NCBI RefSeq assembly: GCF_022678645.1
Contig: NZ_JALBWV010000065.1
Span: 1-45,096, forward strand
Reading direction: 5' to 3'
Origin: Saccharopolyspora soli
GTDB lineage: Bacteria; Actinomycetota; Actinomycetes; Mycobacteriales; Pseudonocardiaceae
DNA: 45,096 bases
Position numbers and translations under genes: made by a program. Every line of letters begins with the position of its first letter. Position 1 is the stretch's first letter. Shown here piece by piece: positions 16,947-25,031 of the stretch. The notes under the pieces are model-generated. The model was not told the origin of the DNA and ran no database searches. It saw only the letters and a program-made list of their open reading frames with translations.

Positions 16947-17834
16947 ATGACCAACGACGGCGCGCGGATGGCCGGGACCGGGTTCTTCAGCTCCGTGGAC
17001 GACGTGTCCGCGAAGCTGGCCGAGGCGGGATACCTCGCTTCGACCGCGGTCGCCACCACGGTGTTCCTCGCCGACCGGCTCGGCAAGCCGCTGCTCGTGG
17101 AAGGTCCGGCTGGCGTCGGCAAGACCGAACTGGCCAAGGCGGTCGCCCAGGTCGGCGGCGCGCGCCTGGTCCGGTTGCAGTGCTACGAAGGCGTCGATGA
17201 GGCCCGCGCGCTCTACGAGTGGAACCACGCCAAGCAACTGCTGCGGATCACCGCTGGGCGGGATGAGACCTGGGACGAGGCCCGCACCGACATCTTCAGC
17301 GAAGAATTCCTGCTCGCGCGCCCGCTGCTGACCGCCATCCGAGGCAGCGAACCGACGGTGCTGCTGATCGACGAGACCGACAAGGCCGACATCGAGGTCG
17401 AAGGGCTGCTGCTCGAAGTGCTCAGCGACTTCCAGGTCACCGTGCCCGAACTGGGCACCATCACCGCGGCCCGCCGCCCGTTCGTCGTGCTCACCTCCAA
17501 CGCCACCCGCGAGCTGTCCGAGGCGCTGCGCCGCCGCTGCCTGTTCCTGCACATCGACTTCCCCGACGCCGAACTCGAACAGCGGATCGTCCGGCTCAAG
17601 GTGCCTGGTCTCGACGACGTGCTGGCCAACTCCCTGGTCGAGGTCGTCGGCGCGCTGCGCGCGATGGGGCTGCGGAAGGCCCCATCGGTGGCCGAGACCA
17701 TCGACTGGGCCCGCACGCTGCTCGCCCTCGGCGCGGACACCCTCGATGAGGCGGTCGTCCGCGACAGCCTCGGCGTGGTCCTCAAGCACCAGGACGACGT
17801 CCGCAAAGCAGCCGAAAAGCTGGCTGTGACATGA
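16947..17834 (+). CDS. MoxR-family AAA+ ATPase
   Basis: A 295-residue MoxR-type AAA+ ATPase. Walker A is GPAGVGKT (53-60), Walker B is LLIDETDKAD (D142, E143), and a sensor-1 asparagine is in LTSNATREL. MoxR proteins act with VWA-domain partners as chaperones that insert metal cofactors or remodel complexes. The next gene is such a VWA (CoxE-type) protein and overlaps by ATGA, so they are a functional pair. Its client is not obvious: no CO-dehydrogenase-like genes are in view. ATG at 16947 was preferred over a GTG seven codons earlier. Confidence 0.87.
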   Translation: MTNDGARMAGTGFFSSVDDVSAKLAEAGYLASTAVATTVFLADRLGKPLLVEGPAGVGKTELAKAVAQVGGARLVRLQCYEGVDEARALYEWNHAKQLLRITAGRDETWDEARTDIFSEEFLLARPLLTAIRGSEPTVLLIDETDKADIEVEGLLLEVLSDFQVTVPELGTITAARRPFVVLTSNATRELSEALRRRCLFLHIDFPDAELEQRIVRLKVPGLDDVLANSLVEVVGALRAMGLRKAPSVAETIDWARTLLALGADTLDEAVVRDSLGVVLKHQDDVRKAAEKLAVT

Positions 17835-19195
17835 CCGGGATCGCGGGCGGCGTTGCCCAGCGGCTGACCGGATTCGCCGAAGCGCTGCGGTCCCACGGGA
17901 TCTCGATCGGTCCCGGCGAAACCGTCGACGCCGCTGCCGCGCTGGAGGTCCTCGGCCTGGCCGACCGGGAACGGGTCCGCGAAGGGCTGGCCGCGGCGCT
18001 GCTGCACGCTGACGGGCAGCGGCCGGTGTTCGACGCGACCTTCGACCTCTTCTTCCCGCTGGGCGTCGGTCTACCGGAAGGTGCGCGCTCCGATTCCGAA
18101 CCCGCCAGCCTCGATCAGCGGCTGGTCGACGCACTCGCCGCAAACGATCAAGCGGCGCTGACCCAACTCGCCGGTGAGGCGGTGGAAACGCTCGGCCGCT
18201 TCGGTTCCGCCAACGGCTCGGACGGCTGGTCCGCGCACCAGGCGCTCGACCGGCTGCAACCGCAGACGCTGCTGACTCGCGTGCTCGCCGCGCTGCGCGC
18301 CGGAGATGCCCCCGACTTCACCGATCGGCTCGACCGGGACGAGATCCGCCGCCGCATCGAAGCCTTCCGCAATCGGGTGCGCGCCGAAGCCCGCCGCCGG
18401 ATGGCCGAACTGCGCGGGCCGGAGCGGATCGCGCAGCACGCCATCACCCCCAGCGCTGACCGGATCGATTTCCTCAACGCTGGCCGGGACCAGCTGGCCG
18501 AGCTGCGCCGGGCGGTGCAGCCGCTGGCCCGCAAGCTCGCCACCCGGTTGGCGGCGCGCCGTCGGCAGGCCGCGCGCGGTCAGATCGACCTGCGCCGGAC
18601 GCTGCGCGGTTCGCTGTCCACCGGCGGGGTTCCGCTGCACCCCGTCTACCGCCGCCACCGACCGGCTCGCCCGGAGATCGTGCTGCTGTGCGACGTCTCC
18701 GGCTCGGTGGCCGGTTTCGCGAACTTCACCATGCTGCTGGTGCAGGCGCTGCACGACCAGTTCAGCAAGGTCCGGGTGTTCGCCTTCGTCAACCGCACCG
18801 ATGAGGTGACCGGGCTGATCTCCACCGGGGACGCCGATCCGGTGGAACTCGGCCGCCGGATCCGCACCGAGGCGGTGGTGACCAGCTGGCACGACAGCAG
18901 CGACTACGGTGCGGCGCTCGGCGAATTCACCGACCGCCACATCGAAGCGGTCGGCCCGCGCACCTCGGTGCTCATCCTCGGCGACGCCCGGACGAACGGC
19001 TGGGACCCGAACCTGCCCGCGCTGCGGCGGATCGTCGACCAAGCGCGCCGGGTGCACTGGCTCAACCCCGAGCCGACCGCCCGCTGGTCAACGGGCGACT
19101 CGGCGGCCGACGCCTACGCCGAAGCCGTCGAAATGCACCAATGCCGCAACGCCCGCCGACTCAGCGAACTCGTCGCCCGACTGCTCCCGGTCTGA
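17831..19195 (+). CDS. CoxE-type VWA-domain protein, MoxR partner
   Basis: A 454-residue protein of the VWA/CoxE family. The N-terminal 250 residues are helical and very arginine-rich; the VWA domain starts at about 280 with the metal-ion-dependent adhesion site D288-x-S290-x-S292 (LCDVSGSV). It is coupled to the MoxR ATPase by an ATGA overlap. MoxR-CoxE pairs mature molybdenum or copper-molybdenum hydroxylases in known systems; the nearest molybdo-enzyme here is the 13.2-kb oxidoreductase, but that link is speculative. It converges with the Rieske ferredoxin gene. Confidence 0.85.
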   Translation: MTGIAGGVAQRLTGFAEALRSHGISIGPGETVDAAAALEVLGLADRERVREGLAAALLHADGQRPVFDATFDLFFPLGVGLPEGARSDSEPASLDQRLVDALAANDQAALTQLAGEAVETLGRFGSANGSDGWSAHQALDRLQPQTLLTRVLAALRAGDAPDFTDRLDRDEIRRRIEAFRNRVRAEARRRMAELRGPERIAQHAITPSADRIDFLNAGRDQLAELRRAVQPLARKLATRLAARRRQAARGQIDLRRTLRGSLSTGGVPLHPVYRRHRPARPEIVLLCDVSGSVAGFANFTMLLVQALHDQFSKVRVFAFVNRTDEVTGLISTGDADPVELGRRIRTEAVVTSWHDSSDYGAALGEFTDRHIEAVGPRTSVLILGDARTNGWDPNLPALRRIVDQARRVHWLNPEPTARWSTGDSAADAYAEAVEMHQCRNARRLSELVARLLPV

Positions 19196-19288
19196 CAACG
19201 CACCGATCCACAACGGAAACCGACAGTGAAAAAGGCTTCCGAGGTTCCGACCCGCACCGCCACGCAAAGCGAGTACGAAAACGGACTT

Positions 19289-19630
19289 TCAGGCGACGCC
19301 CTCGACTTCGCGCATGAGCTCGTGGGCCCGTGCCGCGACGTGGACGTGGACGATGCCGCCGTCGATGGTCACCGGGTGGGTGCGCACTGGGCGTTTGGCT
19401 GGCAGATTGAGCGGGATCCCGGTGCGCAGGTCGAAGGACGCCGCGTGCAGCGGGCACTCGACGAAGCAGCCTTCGACGAAGCCGTCGGACAGTGCCGCAT
19501 CCTGGTGCGTGCACGTGTCATCCACCGCGTAGAACTCCCCGTCGGCGTTGAACACGGCGATCGGGACATCGGCGAAGAACCGGATCGACTCGCCGGGCGG
19601 CAACTCCTCGACACGGCAGACCGCGACCAT
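19289..19630 (-). CDS. Rieske-type ferredoxin
   Basis: A 113-residue Rieske ferredoxin with C40-x-H42 (DDTCTHQD) and C59-x2-H62 (ECPLHAASF). It resembles the small ferredoxins of multicomponent dioxygenases and NirD-like proteins. The ATG at 19630 has a canonical AAGGAGG seven bases upstream; a longer frame through the palindromic promoter region was rejected. It is divergent from the dehydrogenase-oxygenase operon and shares its operator region, so it probably carries electrons to the 22.5-kb Rieske oxygenase. Confidence 0.85.
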   Translation of the reverse strand: MVAVCRVEELPPGESIRFFADVPIAVFNADGEFYAVDDTCTHQDAALSDGFVEGCFVECPLHAASFDLRTGIPLNLPAKRPVRTHPVTIDGGIVHVHVAARAHELMREVEGVA

Positions 19631-19647
19631 CGTCAGCCCTCCTTGGT

Positions 19648-19685
19648 TGTTGCGTATAACAGAACATAGACCGTTATACGCAACA
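19648..19685. promoter_or_regulatory. Operator: perfect inverted repeat with 13-bp arms
   Basis: TGTTGCGTATAAC (19648-19660), 12 bases of spacer, then its exact complement GTTATACGCAACA (19673-19685). It lies 18 bases before the ferredoxin start codon, in its promoter or leader. Such symmetry is far beyond chance and marks a dimeric repressor or activator site. The regulator gene is not adjacent. Related half-sites are at 19881-19895 and 23705-23719. Confidence 0.85.
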
Positions 19686-19829
19686 GAATCCATCAGCGGC
19701 GGATGGCCGTCAAGAGGTCCAGCGATGCTCGTCCGGTCGTCTTTTCCACTTGCCACATGGACTTTGTTGCCGGGGAGTAACACCAGAACCACCTCCGGCG
19801 GGGTTCGTGACGCCGATGCGCGACACCTC

Positions 19830-19858
19830 TTGACAGCGGACGAGGTGATCCGCACAGT
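19830..19858 (+). promoter_or_regulatory. Candidate promoter of the flavoprotein-oxygenase operon
   Basis: A consensus -35 TTGACA (19830-19835) is followed after 17 bases by CACAGT (19853-19858), a weak -10. Transcription would begin near 19865, just before the half-site at 19881. Read by eye only. Confidence 0.4.
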
Positions 19859-19880
19859 TGTCTCGCATTAAGCAACTAGT

Positions 19881-19895
19881 CGTGTGATACGCAAC
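19881..19895 (+). promoter_or_regulatory. Half-operator CGTGTGATACGCAAC
   Basis: Nine of its last ten bases (GATACGCAAC) match the right arm of the palindrome at 19673-19685. The site lies just downstream of the candidate promoter and about 130 bases before the flavoprotein start, where a bound repressor would block transcription. Confidence 0.55.
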
Positions 19896-20024
19896 TATGC
19901 ACGATCTCGGCCCTCCCAGAAGCGGCCATCTGTCGGAGATCCCCGCAGCGCGACGGCCGCCGGTGCCGCCATCCGCCGCGCAAACCCGAGCTCGCAGAAC
20001 AGGTCTTCGAAAGGACGAGTGCTG

Positions 20025-22481
20025 GTGACACATCCTCCCGTACCCCGAGTGGTCATCATCGGCGCTGGCATCGTCGGGTGCTCGCTCGCCGACGAACTCA
20101 CCGAGCGCGGCTGGACGAACGTGACCGTCGTCGAGCAGGGACCGCTGTTCGCCACCGGCGGCTCCAGCTCGCACGCACCCGGCCTGGTCTTCCGGACCAA
20201 CGCCGCCAAAACGCTGACCGAGTTCGCCGACTACACCGTGCGCAAGTTCGGCGGCCTGAACCTGGCCGGGCAGCCCTGCTTCCAGCAGGTCGGCGGGCTC
20301 GAACTGGCCACCACCCCAGCGCGCTGGGACGACCTGCAGCGCAAGCACGGACTGGCCACCTCCTGGCGCATCCGGTCCGAACTGCTCACCCCGCAGGAAT
20401 GCGTGCGGCTGTGGCCGACGATCGACCGCGAGCGGATCCTCGGCGGTTTCCACACCCCGGAGGACGGCCTGGCGAAAGCGCTGCGGGCGTGCGAAGCCCA
20501 GGCCCGCCGCGCGATCGCCAGGGGCGCGATTTTCCTGGCGCACCACAAGGTCCTCGACATCGAGCAGCGTGGCGGTCGCGTCAGCAGCGTGGTGACCGAC
20601 TGCGGTGCGCTTCCGGCCGACATCGTGGTCTGCGCCGCAGGTCTATGGGGCCCGAAGATCGGCCGGATGCTCGGGGTGGACGTGCCGCTGTTGCCGATGG
20701 CCCACCAGTACGCCAAGACCACGCAACTCGCCGAACTCGCCGGGCGCAACGACGAATTTCACGACGCGCGCCGCCCGATCCTGCGCCACCAGGACGCCGA
20801 CCTGTACTTCCGGGAGCACGTCGACCGCCTCGGCATCGGCTCCTACGCGCACCGCCCGATGCCGGTCGACCTCGCCGAACTGCCCAGCTCCGCGGAAGCG
20901 CGGGGCATGCCGTCGATGCTGGAGTTCACCGACGCCGACTTCGAACCCTCCTGGCAGCACGCGGTCGAGCTGCTGCCAGCCCTGCGGGACAGCAAGGTCG
21001 AGGAAGGCTTCAACGGGATCATGTCGTTCACCACCGACGGCATGCCGCTGCTGGGCGAATCCCGGCAGGTGCCCGGTTTCTGGCTGGCCGAAGCGGTTTG
21101 GGTGACGCACTCGGCCGGGGTCGCCCGCGCGCTCGCCGAGTGGATGATCGACGGCCGCTCGACGACGGACCTGCACGAGTGCGACGTGCACCGCTTCGAG
21201 CAGGTGCAGCTCGGCGACGACTACGTGCACGAGCGCGCAGCGCAGTCCTTCGTCGAGGTCTACGACATCCTGCACCCGCTGCAACCCGCCGAGCACCCGA
21301 GACCGTTGCGCACCAGCCCGTTCTACCCGCGCCAGCAGGAGCTCGGCGCGTTCTTCCTCGAAGCAGGAGGCTGGGAACGCCCGCACTGGTACGAGGCCAA
21401 CGCTCCGCTCGCCGAAGGACTCGCCCTGCCGCAGCGGGGAGCGTGGGCCTCGCGGTACTGGTCGCCGATCGCCGCGGCGGAAGCCGGGGCGACCCGCGAG
21501 CGGGTGGCGCTGTACGACATGACTCCGTTGAAGCGCCTGGAAATCTCCGGTCCCGGCGCGCTGGAATTCCTGCAACGGATGACCACCAACCAGATGGATC
21601 GCAAGCCGGGCGCGGTCAGCTACGCACTGCTGCTCGACGAGGCTGGCGGAGTGCGCAGCGATCTGACCGTGGCGCGGTTGGCGCACGACCACTTCCAGGT
21701 CGGGGTCAACGGCAACCTCGACCTCGACTGGCTCCTGCGGCACGCCCCGACCGACGGTTCTGTGCTCGTCCGCGACATCACCGCCGGGACCTGCTGCGTC
21801 GGCGTGTGGGGACCGCGAGCGCGGGACCTCGTCCAGCCGCTGACCCGCGAGGACTTCTCGCACCAGGGCCTGGGCTACTTCAAGGCGCGACGCGCCACCA
21901 TCGCCGGGGTGCCGGTGACCGCGATGCGCGTGTCCTACGTGGGCGAGCTCGGCTGGGAGCTCTACGCCGACGCCGACGGTGGCCTGCGGTTGTGGGACGC
22001 GCTGTGGGAGGCCGGGCAGGACCTCGGCGTCGCCGCCGCCGGTCGCAGCGCGTTCAACAGCCTCCGGCTGGAGAAGGGCTACCGGGCCTGGGGCACGGAC
22101 ATGACCGCCGAGCACAACCCGTACGAGGCCGGTGTCGGCTTCGCGGTCCGGTTGGACAAGGGCGATTTCGTCGGCCGCCGCGCCCTGGCCGAGCTCGCCG
22201 ATCAGCCACCGCGTCGCAGGCTCGTCCCGCTGCTGTTCGACCACCCGGAACACGTGGTGCTGGGCAAGGAACCGGTGCACCTCGCGGACTCCGCCATCGG
22301 CTACGTCACCAGCGCCGCCTATGGCTACACGATCGGCCGCTCGATCGCCTACGCCTGGCTGCCCGCGCCCGCCGCCGCGCCCGGCACCCGCGTCGAGGTC
22401 GAATACTTCGCCGAAAAACTCCCGGCCACGGTCGCCGCGGAACCGCTGTTCGACCCCGAAATGGCCCGAATCCGACGCTGA
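20025..22481 (+). CDS. Dimethylglycine/sarcosine dehydrogenase-like flavoprotein (DAO + FAO_M + GCV_T)
   Basis: An 818-residue two-part enzyme. The N-terminal FAD-dependent oxidoreductase has the dinucleotide motif GAGIVG (13-18) and H50 in GGSSSHAPGLVF, at the position where this family often binds FAD covalently. The C-terminal half from about 440 is an aminomethyltransferase-like tetrahydrofolate-binding region (FLQRMTTNQM, GYRAWGTDMT, YEAGVGFAVR). Such proteins oxidatively N-demethylate dimethylglycine or sarcosine and hand the C1 unit to folate. The GTG at 20025 was chosen because AAAGGA lies about nine bases upstream; a GTG at 20019 is too close. The oxygenase gene follows 30 bases later in the same operon. 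Confidence 0.85.
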   Translation: MTHPPVPRVVIIGAGIVGCSLADELTERGWTNVTVVEQGPLFATGGSSSHAPGLVFRTNAAKTLTEFADYTVRKFGGLNLAGQPCFQQVGGLELATTPARWDDLQRKHGLATSWRIRSELLTPQECVRLWPTIDRERILGGFHTPEDGLAKALRACEAQARRAIARGAIFLAHHKVLDIEQRGGRVSSVVTDCGALPADIVVCAAGLWGPKIGRMLGVDVPLLPMAHQYAKTTQLAELAGRNDEFHDARRPILRHQDADLYFREHVDRLGIGSYAHRPMPVDLAELPSSAEARGMPSMLEFTDADFEPSWQHAVELLPALRDSKVEEGFNGIMSFTTDGMPLLGESRQVPGFWLAEAVWVTHSAGVARALAEWMIDGRSTTDLHECDVHRFEQVQLGDDYVHERAAQSFVEVYDILHPLQPAEHPRPLRTSPFYPRQQELGAFFLEAGGWERPHWYEANAPLAEGLALPQRGAWASRYWSPIAAAEAGATRERVALYDMTPLKRLEISGPGALEFLQRMTTNQMDRKPGAVSYALLLDEAGGVRSDLTVARLAHDHFQVGVNGNLDLDWLLRHAPTDGSVLVRDITAGTCCVGVWGPRARDLVQPLTREDFSHQGLGYFKARRATIAGVPVTAMRVSYVGELGWELYADADGGLRLWDALWEAGQDLGVAAAGRSAFNSLRLEKGYRAWGTDMTAEHNPYEAGVGFAVRLDKGDFVGRRALAELADQPPRRRLVPLLFDHPEHVVLGKEPVHLADSAIGYVTSAAYGYTIGRSIAYAWLPAPAAAPGTRVEVEYFAEKLPATVAAEPLFDPEMARIRR

Positions 22482-22511
22482 ATCCCCGCTCCCGAAATCG
22501 AGGTGCATCCG

Positions 22512-23642
22512 ATGACCGCGACCGGATTGCCGCAGAGCCTGATGGCCACGCTGGCGGGCCAGTACTACACCGACCCGGCGATCTTCTCGCTGGAGCAGTC
22601 CCGCATCTTCGAATCGAGCTGGTGCTGCGCGGTGCGCTGCGACGACCTGGCCTCCCCCGGCGCGTTCCGCACTGTGCGGATCGGTCGGGAGAACGTGCTC
22701 ATCGCACGCGACCGCAACGGCTCGCTCAACGCCTTCCTCAACGTGTGCCGACACCGCGGAGCGCGGCTGTGCACCGAGTCGGCAGGCCAGGTCAGGCGCT
22801 CGTTGCAATGCCCGTACCACGCCTGGACCTACGGTCTGGACGGCAAGCTGATCGCCGCCCCTAACCTGCAGGGCATGCCGGACGTCGACCGGGCCGAATA
22901 CGGCCTGCACCGGCTGCACCTGCGGGAATGGTTGGGCTACGCGTGGGTGTGCCTGGCCGACTCGCCACCGTCCTTCGAGGACACCGTGATCGCCGATGTC
23001 ACCGAGCGGTTGGGCGACGCCAACGCGATCGATGCCTACCAGATCGGTTCGCTGCGCCTGGGCAGGCGAATCGAGTACGACGTGCGGGCGAACTGGAAGC
23101 AGATCATCGAGAACTTCATGGAGTGCTACCACTGCGCGACGATCCACCCCGAACTGACCGAGGTGCTGCCGGAATTCGCCGACGGCTTCGCCGCGCAGTA
23201 CTACGTCGGCCACGGCGCCGAATTCGGCGCCGAAGTGGCGGGGTTCACCGTCGACGGCAGCGCGGGCCTGGAACGCTTGCCCGGAGTGGGCGATCACCTG
23301 GACCGCCGCTACTTCGCGATCACGGTGCGCCCGCAGGTGTTCATCAACCTGGTGCCGGACCACGTGATCCTGCACCGGATGTTCCCGATCGCGCCGGACC
23401 GCACGCTGGTCGAGTGCGACTGGTTGTACTTGCCGGACGTGGTGGATTCCGGGTGCGATCTGTCCCGCTCGGTCGAGCTTTTCCACCGGGTCAACCAACA
23501 GGATTTCGACGCCTGCGAACGCTGCCAGCTGGCCATGGACTCCCGCGCCTATTCCCGTGGCGGCGTCCTGGTGCCCAGCGAACACCACATCGGCGCCTTC
23601 CACGAGTGGGTGCTGGGCAAGATCGGTGACGCGGTGGCCTGA
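22512..23642 (+). CDS. Rieske oxygenase alpha subunit, quaternary-amine demethylase type
   Basis: A 376-residue Rieske non-heme iron oxygenase, shorter than the one at 128. Rieske ligands are C79-x-H81 and C100-x2-H103; the iron site is in NFMECYHCATIHPEL (H207, H212), with the second histidine one residue further on than in the gbcA-like protein. Together with the flavoprotein upstream and the divergent ferredoxin it suggests successive N-demethylation of a betaine such as glycine betaine or proline betaine (stachydrine); the substrate is not determined. ATG at 22512 has GAGG at nine bases; a GTG three codons upstream overlaps that site and was rejected. Confidence 0.83.
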   Translation: MTATGLPQSLMATLAGQYYTDPAIFSLEQSRIFESSWCCAVRCDDLASPGAFRTVRIGRENVLIARDRNGSLNAFLNVCRHRGARLCTESAGQVRRSLQCPYHAWTYGLDGKLIAAPNLQGMPDVDRAEYGLHRLHLREWLGYAWVCLADSPPSFEDTVIADVTERLGDANAIDAYQIGSLRLGRRIEYDVRANWKQIIENFMECYHCATIHPELTEVLPEFADGFAAQYYVGHGAEFGAEVAGFTVDGSAGLERLPGVGDHLDRRYFAITVRPQVFINLVPDHVILHRMFPIAPDRTLVECDWLYLPDVVDSGCDLSRSVELFHRVNQQDFDACERCQLAMDSRAYSRGGVLVPSEHHIGAFHEWVLGKIGDAVA

Positions 23643-23660
23643 CCCGGCGCAGTCGACGTG

Positions 23661-23692
23661 AGGTGGCGGACCCCGACCGGGATCCGCCACCT
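23661..23692 (+). terminator. Hairpin after the Rieske oxygenase operon
   Basis: AGGTGGCGGA and its exact complement TCCGCCACCT form a 10-bp stem around a 12-base loop, 19 bases after the stop. Only a short CTCTTC follows rather than a T run, usual for actinobacteria. Confidence 0.7.
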
Positions 23693-23704
23693 CTTCGCGT
23701 CATA

Positions 23705-23719
23705 CGTGTGATGCACAAC
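23705..23719 (+). promoter_or_regulatory. Third related operator half-site CGTGTGATGCACAAC
   Basis: Matches the site at 19881-19895 in 13 of 15 positions. It lies after the operon terminator and upstream of the DUF2188 gene, so that gene may share the same regulator. Confidence 0.45.
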
Positions 23720-23741
23720 ACATAGACAGTCCCGGCAGGCC

Positions 23742-23760
23742 CATGTGTACATGTGTACAT
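23742..23760 (+). repeat. Tandem ATGTGTAC repeat upstream of the DUF2188 gene
   Basis: ATGTGTAC occurs twice head to tail (23743-23750 and 23751-23758), followed by AT. It creates two TGTAC cores and a near-palindrome. It lies about 90 bases before the DUF2188 start and could be an operator. Confidence 0.4.
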
Positions 23761-23850
23761 AGCTGGTCAATGCGGCGGACAGTTCCTGATGACTTCGAAG
23801 TGGCTCCGCCCCAGCCCAAAGCCCCAGTCCTGCGGTGAAGGAGTTCGGCG

Positions 23851-24096
23851 ATGGCGACGTGGCACGTACGGCCGGTACCGGGCCGCGGATGGCAGGTCCT
23901 CACGCCGGGATACACCCAGGCGTGCGCGATCAAGAGCGACCGCCAGACGGCGGTGGAAGCCGCGTGCCAGCGAATCGCCGACGAAGGCGGCGGCGAAGTC
24001 GCCGTCTACGACGACATGGGCGGCGCACCCGCCAAGGTATTGGTGGCAGCCAGCTTGGACCCCTACCGCAGCACCTGGAGCCCGCTCACCGCTTGA
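23851..24096 (+). CDS. DUF2188-family small protein
   Basis: An 81-residue protein that begins TWHVRPVPGRGWQV, continues with a basic stretch and a helix (SDRQTAVEAACQRIADE) and ends in a GGEVAVYDDMGG strand. This is the pattern of the DUF2188 family, small proteins of unknown function often found in stress loci. A GGAG site (24 bases into the leader) and two operator-like motifs precede it. It converges with the DUF3574 gene. Confidence 0.72.
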   Translation: MATWHVRPVPGRGWQVLTPGYTQACAIKSDRQTAVEAACQRIADEGGGEVAVYDDMGGAPAKVLVAASLDPYRSTWSPLTA

Positions 24097-24112
24097 CCGG
24101 CAGGGCGATGAA

Positions 24113-24148
24113 GCGTGGCGGGCGAGACCATCTTCTGGCCCGCCACGC
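24113..24148. terminator. Bidirectional hairpin terminator
   Basis: GCGTGGCGGGC (24113-24123) pairs exactly with GCCCGCCACGC (24138-24148) over a 14-base loop, between the converging DUF2188 and DUF3574 genes. Confidence 0.75.
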
Positions 24149-24166
24149 CGTTGCCCGGTCGAAGCC

Positions 24167-24616
24167 TCAGAAGTCGACGGCGGTCCGGTCGTCGACCCTG
24201 GCCACTGATTCCTGTCCGAAGTTCTGGTTGTACGCCGCGCGGATCCGCTCGATCTTCGGGTCGTTGACATCGTGCTCGGCGACCGGGTACAGCAACGTCA
24301 GCTCGTAGGAACGCTCCCGCTCGATCACCCCGTGGACGTCGCGGTACTGGCCGTAGCCGTCTTGAACCGTCAGTCCCGCCGGGAACTGCGGGGTGACGAA
24401 CTCGTCGATGAACGCCCGGAACTCCTCGTCGGTCACCGGTTGCCCGCCGTCGGGACGAGCGGTGCCGAAGAACAGGCTGGTCGCCAGGTACGGACTGCCG
24501 TCGGACTGGGAAGCCGGTGTCCCGTCACCGAAAGCGGCGTAGGCAGCAGGCGCTCCCAGCCCGATCGCGGCGGCAGCGAGAACCGCAACGGTCAGGCGCG
24601 CAGGGGGTTTCGTCAT
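24167..24616 (-). CDS. Secreted DUF3574-family protein
   Basis: A 149-residue protein with an N-terminal signal peptide: basic start (TKPPARL), hydrophobic core (TVAVLAAAAIGLGAPAAYA) and an AYA-A cleavage-like site near residue 25. The mature part has LFFGTARPDG, TPQFPAGLTV and GYGQYRD, which fit DUF3574, a family of exported proteins without known function. ATG at 24616 follows a GGAGAG site; an 18-codon longer frame was rejected. Confidence 0.75.
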   Translation of the reverse strand: MTKPPARLTVAVLAAAAIGLGAPAAYAAFGDGTPASQSDGSPYLATSLFFGTARPDGGQPVTDEEFRAFIDEFVTPQFPAGLTVQDGYGQYRDVHGVIERERSYELTLLYPVAEHDVNDPKIERIRAAYNQNFGQESVARVDDRTAVDF

Positions 24617-25031
24617 CCGATCTCTCCATCCACAGTGGATTTGGCTGTCCACAGGGCTATCGACCGGCACGCACCCCGCCTTGAGCGCCCGCGCTGGGCC
24701 CCGGTACCAGCCAGGAAGGTCTCGATGCTGGTCGCGAGTGCCACCAGGGTTTCATCGATCGCGTAGTCGCCCGCGTTGCGCAAGACATGGTCGATTCGCC
24801 ACGGCCACGTCGAAGACGAGCCCCACGAGTCACCCGAGCCCAACCGTTCACAGTTCGCCCGAATAACACGGTTCGCGCACTTGACCCGTTGTGCCCGGTA
24901 CGCCCAGGACGGTTGCGGCCGGGCGGCGCGGCGTACATTTGTTTGGTGCGCGCTGGGGCTGCCCGCGCACGAGCACGAGTACGTTTCCGTCCTGGCCTGG
25001 CTGGGACCGCGGCACCGAGAAGGTTGATCGG
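24617..25031. other. Intergenic interval between DUF3574 and lnt
   Basis: About 415 bases with no secure gene. The minus-strand frame around 24690-24790 has coding-like third-position GC and reads as a helical peptide (HVLRNAGDYAIDETLVALAT), but it lacks a convincing start or ribosome-binding site, so it may be a gene remnant. The rest should hold divergent promoters; no clear -35/-10 pair was identified. Confidence 0.35.

Noticed and set aside
20643..23690. A 1015-codon minus-strand frame opposite the flavoprotein and Rieske oxygenase
   Set aside because: Antisense shadow; composition is unnatural and the sense strand encodes recognisable enzymes.
24613..24843. A possible 76-residue minus-strand gene before lnt
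   Set aside because: Part of it looks coding, but its start would be TTG without a ribosome-binding site and it overlaps the DUF3574 start. It is noted only as a possible remnant.
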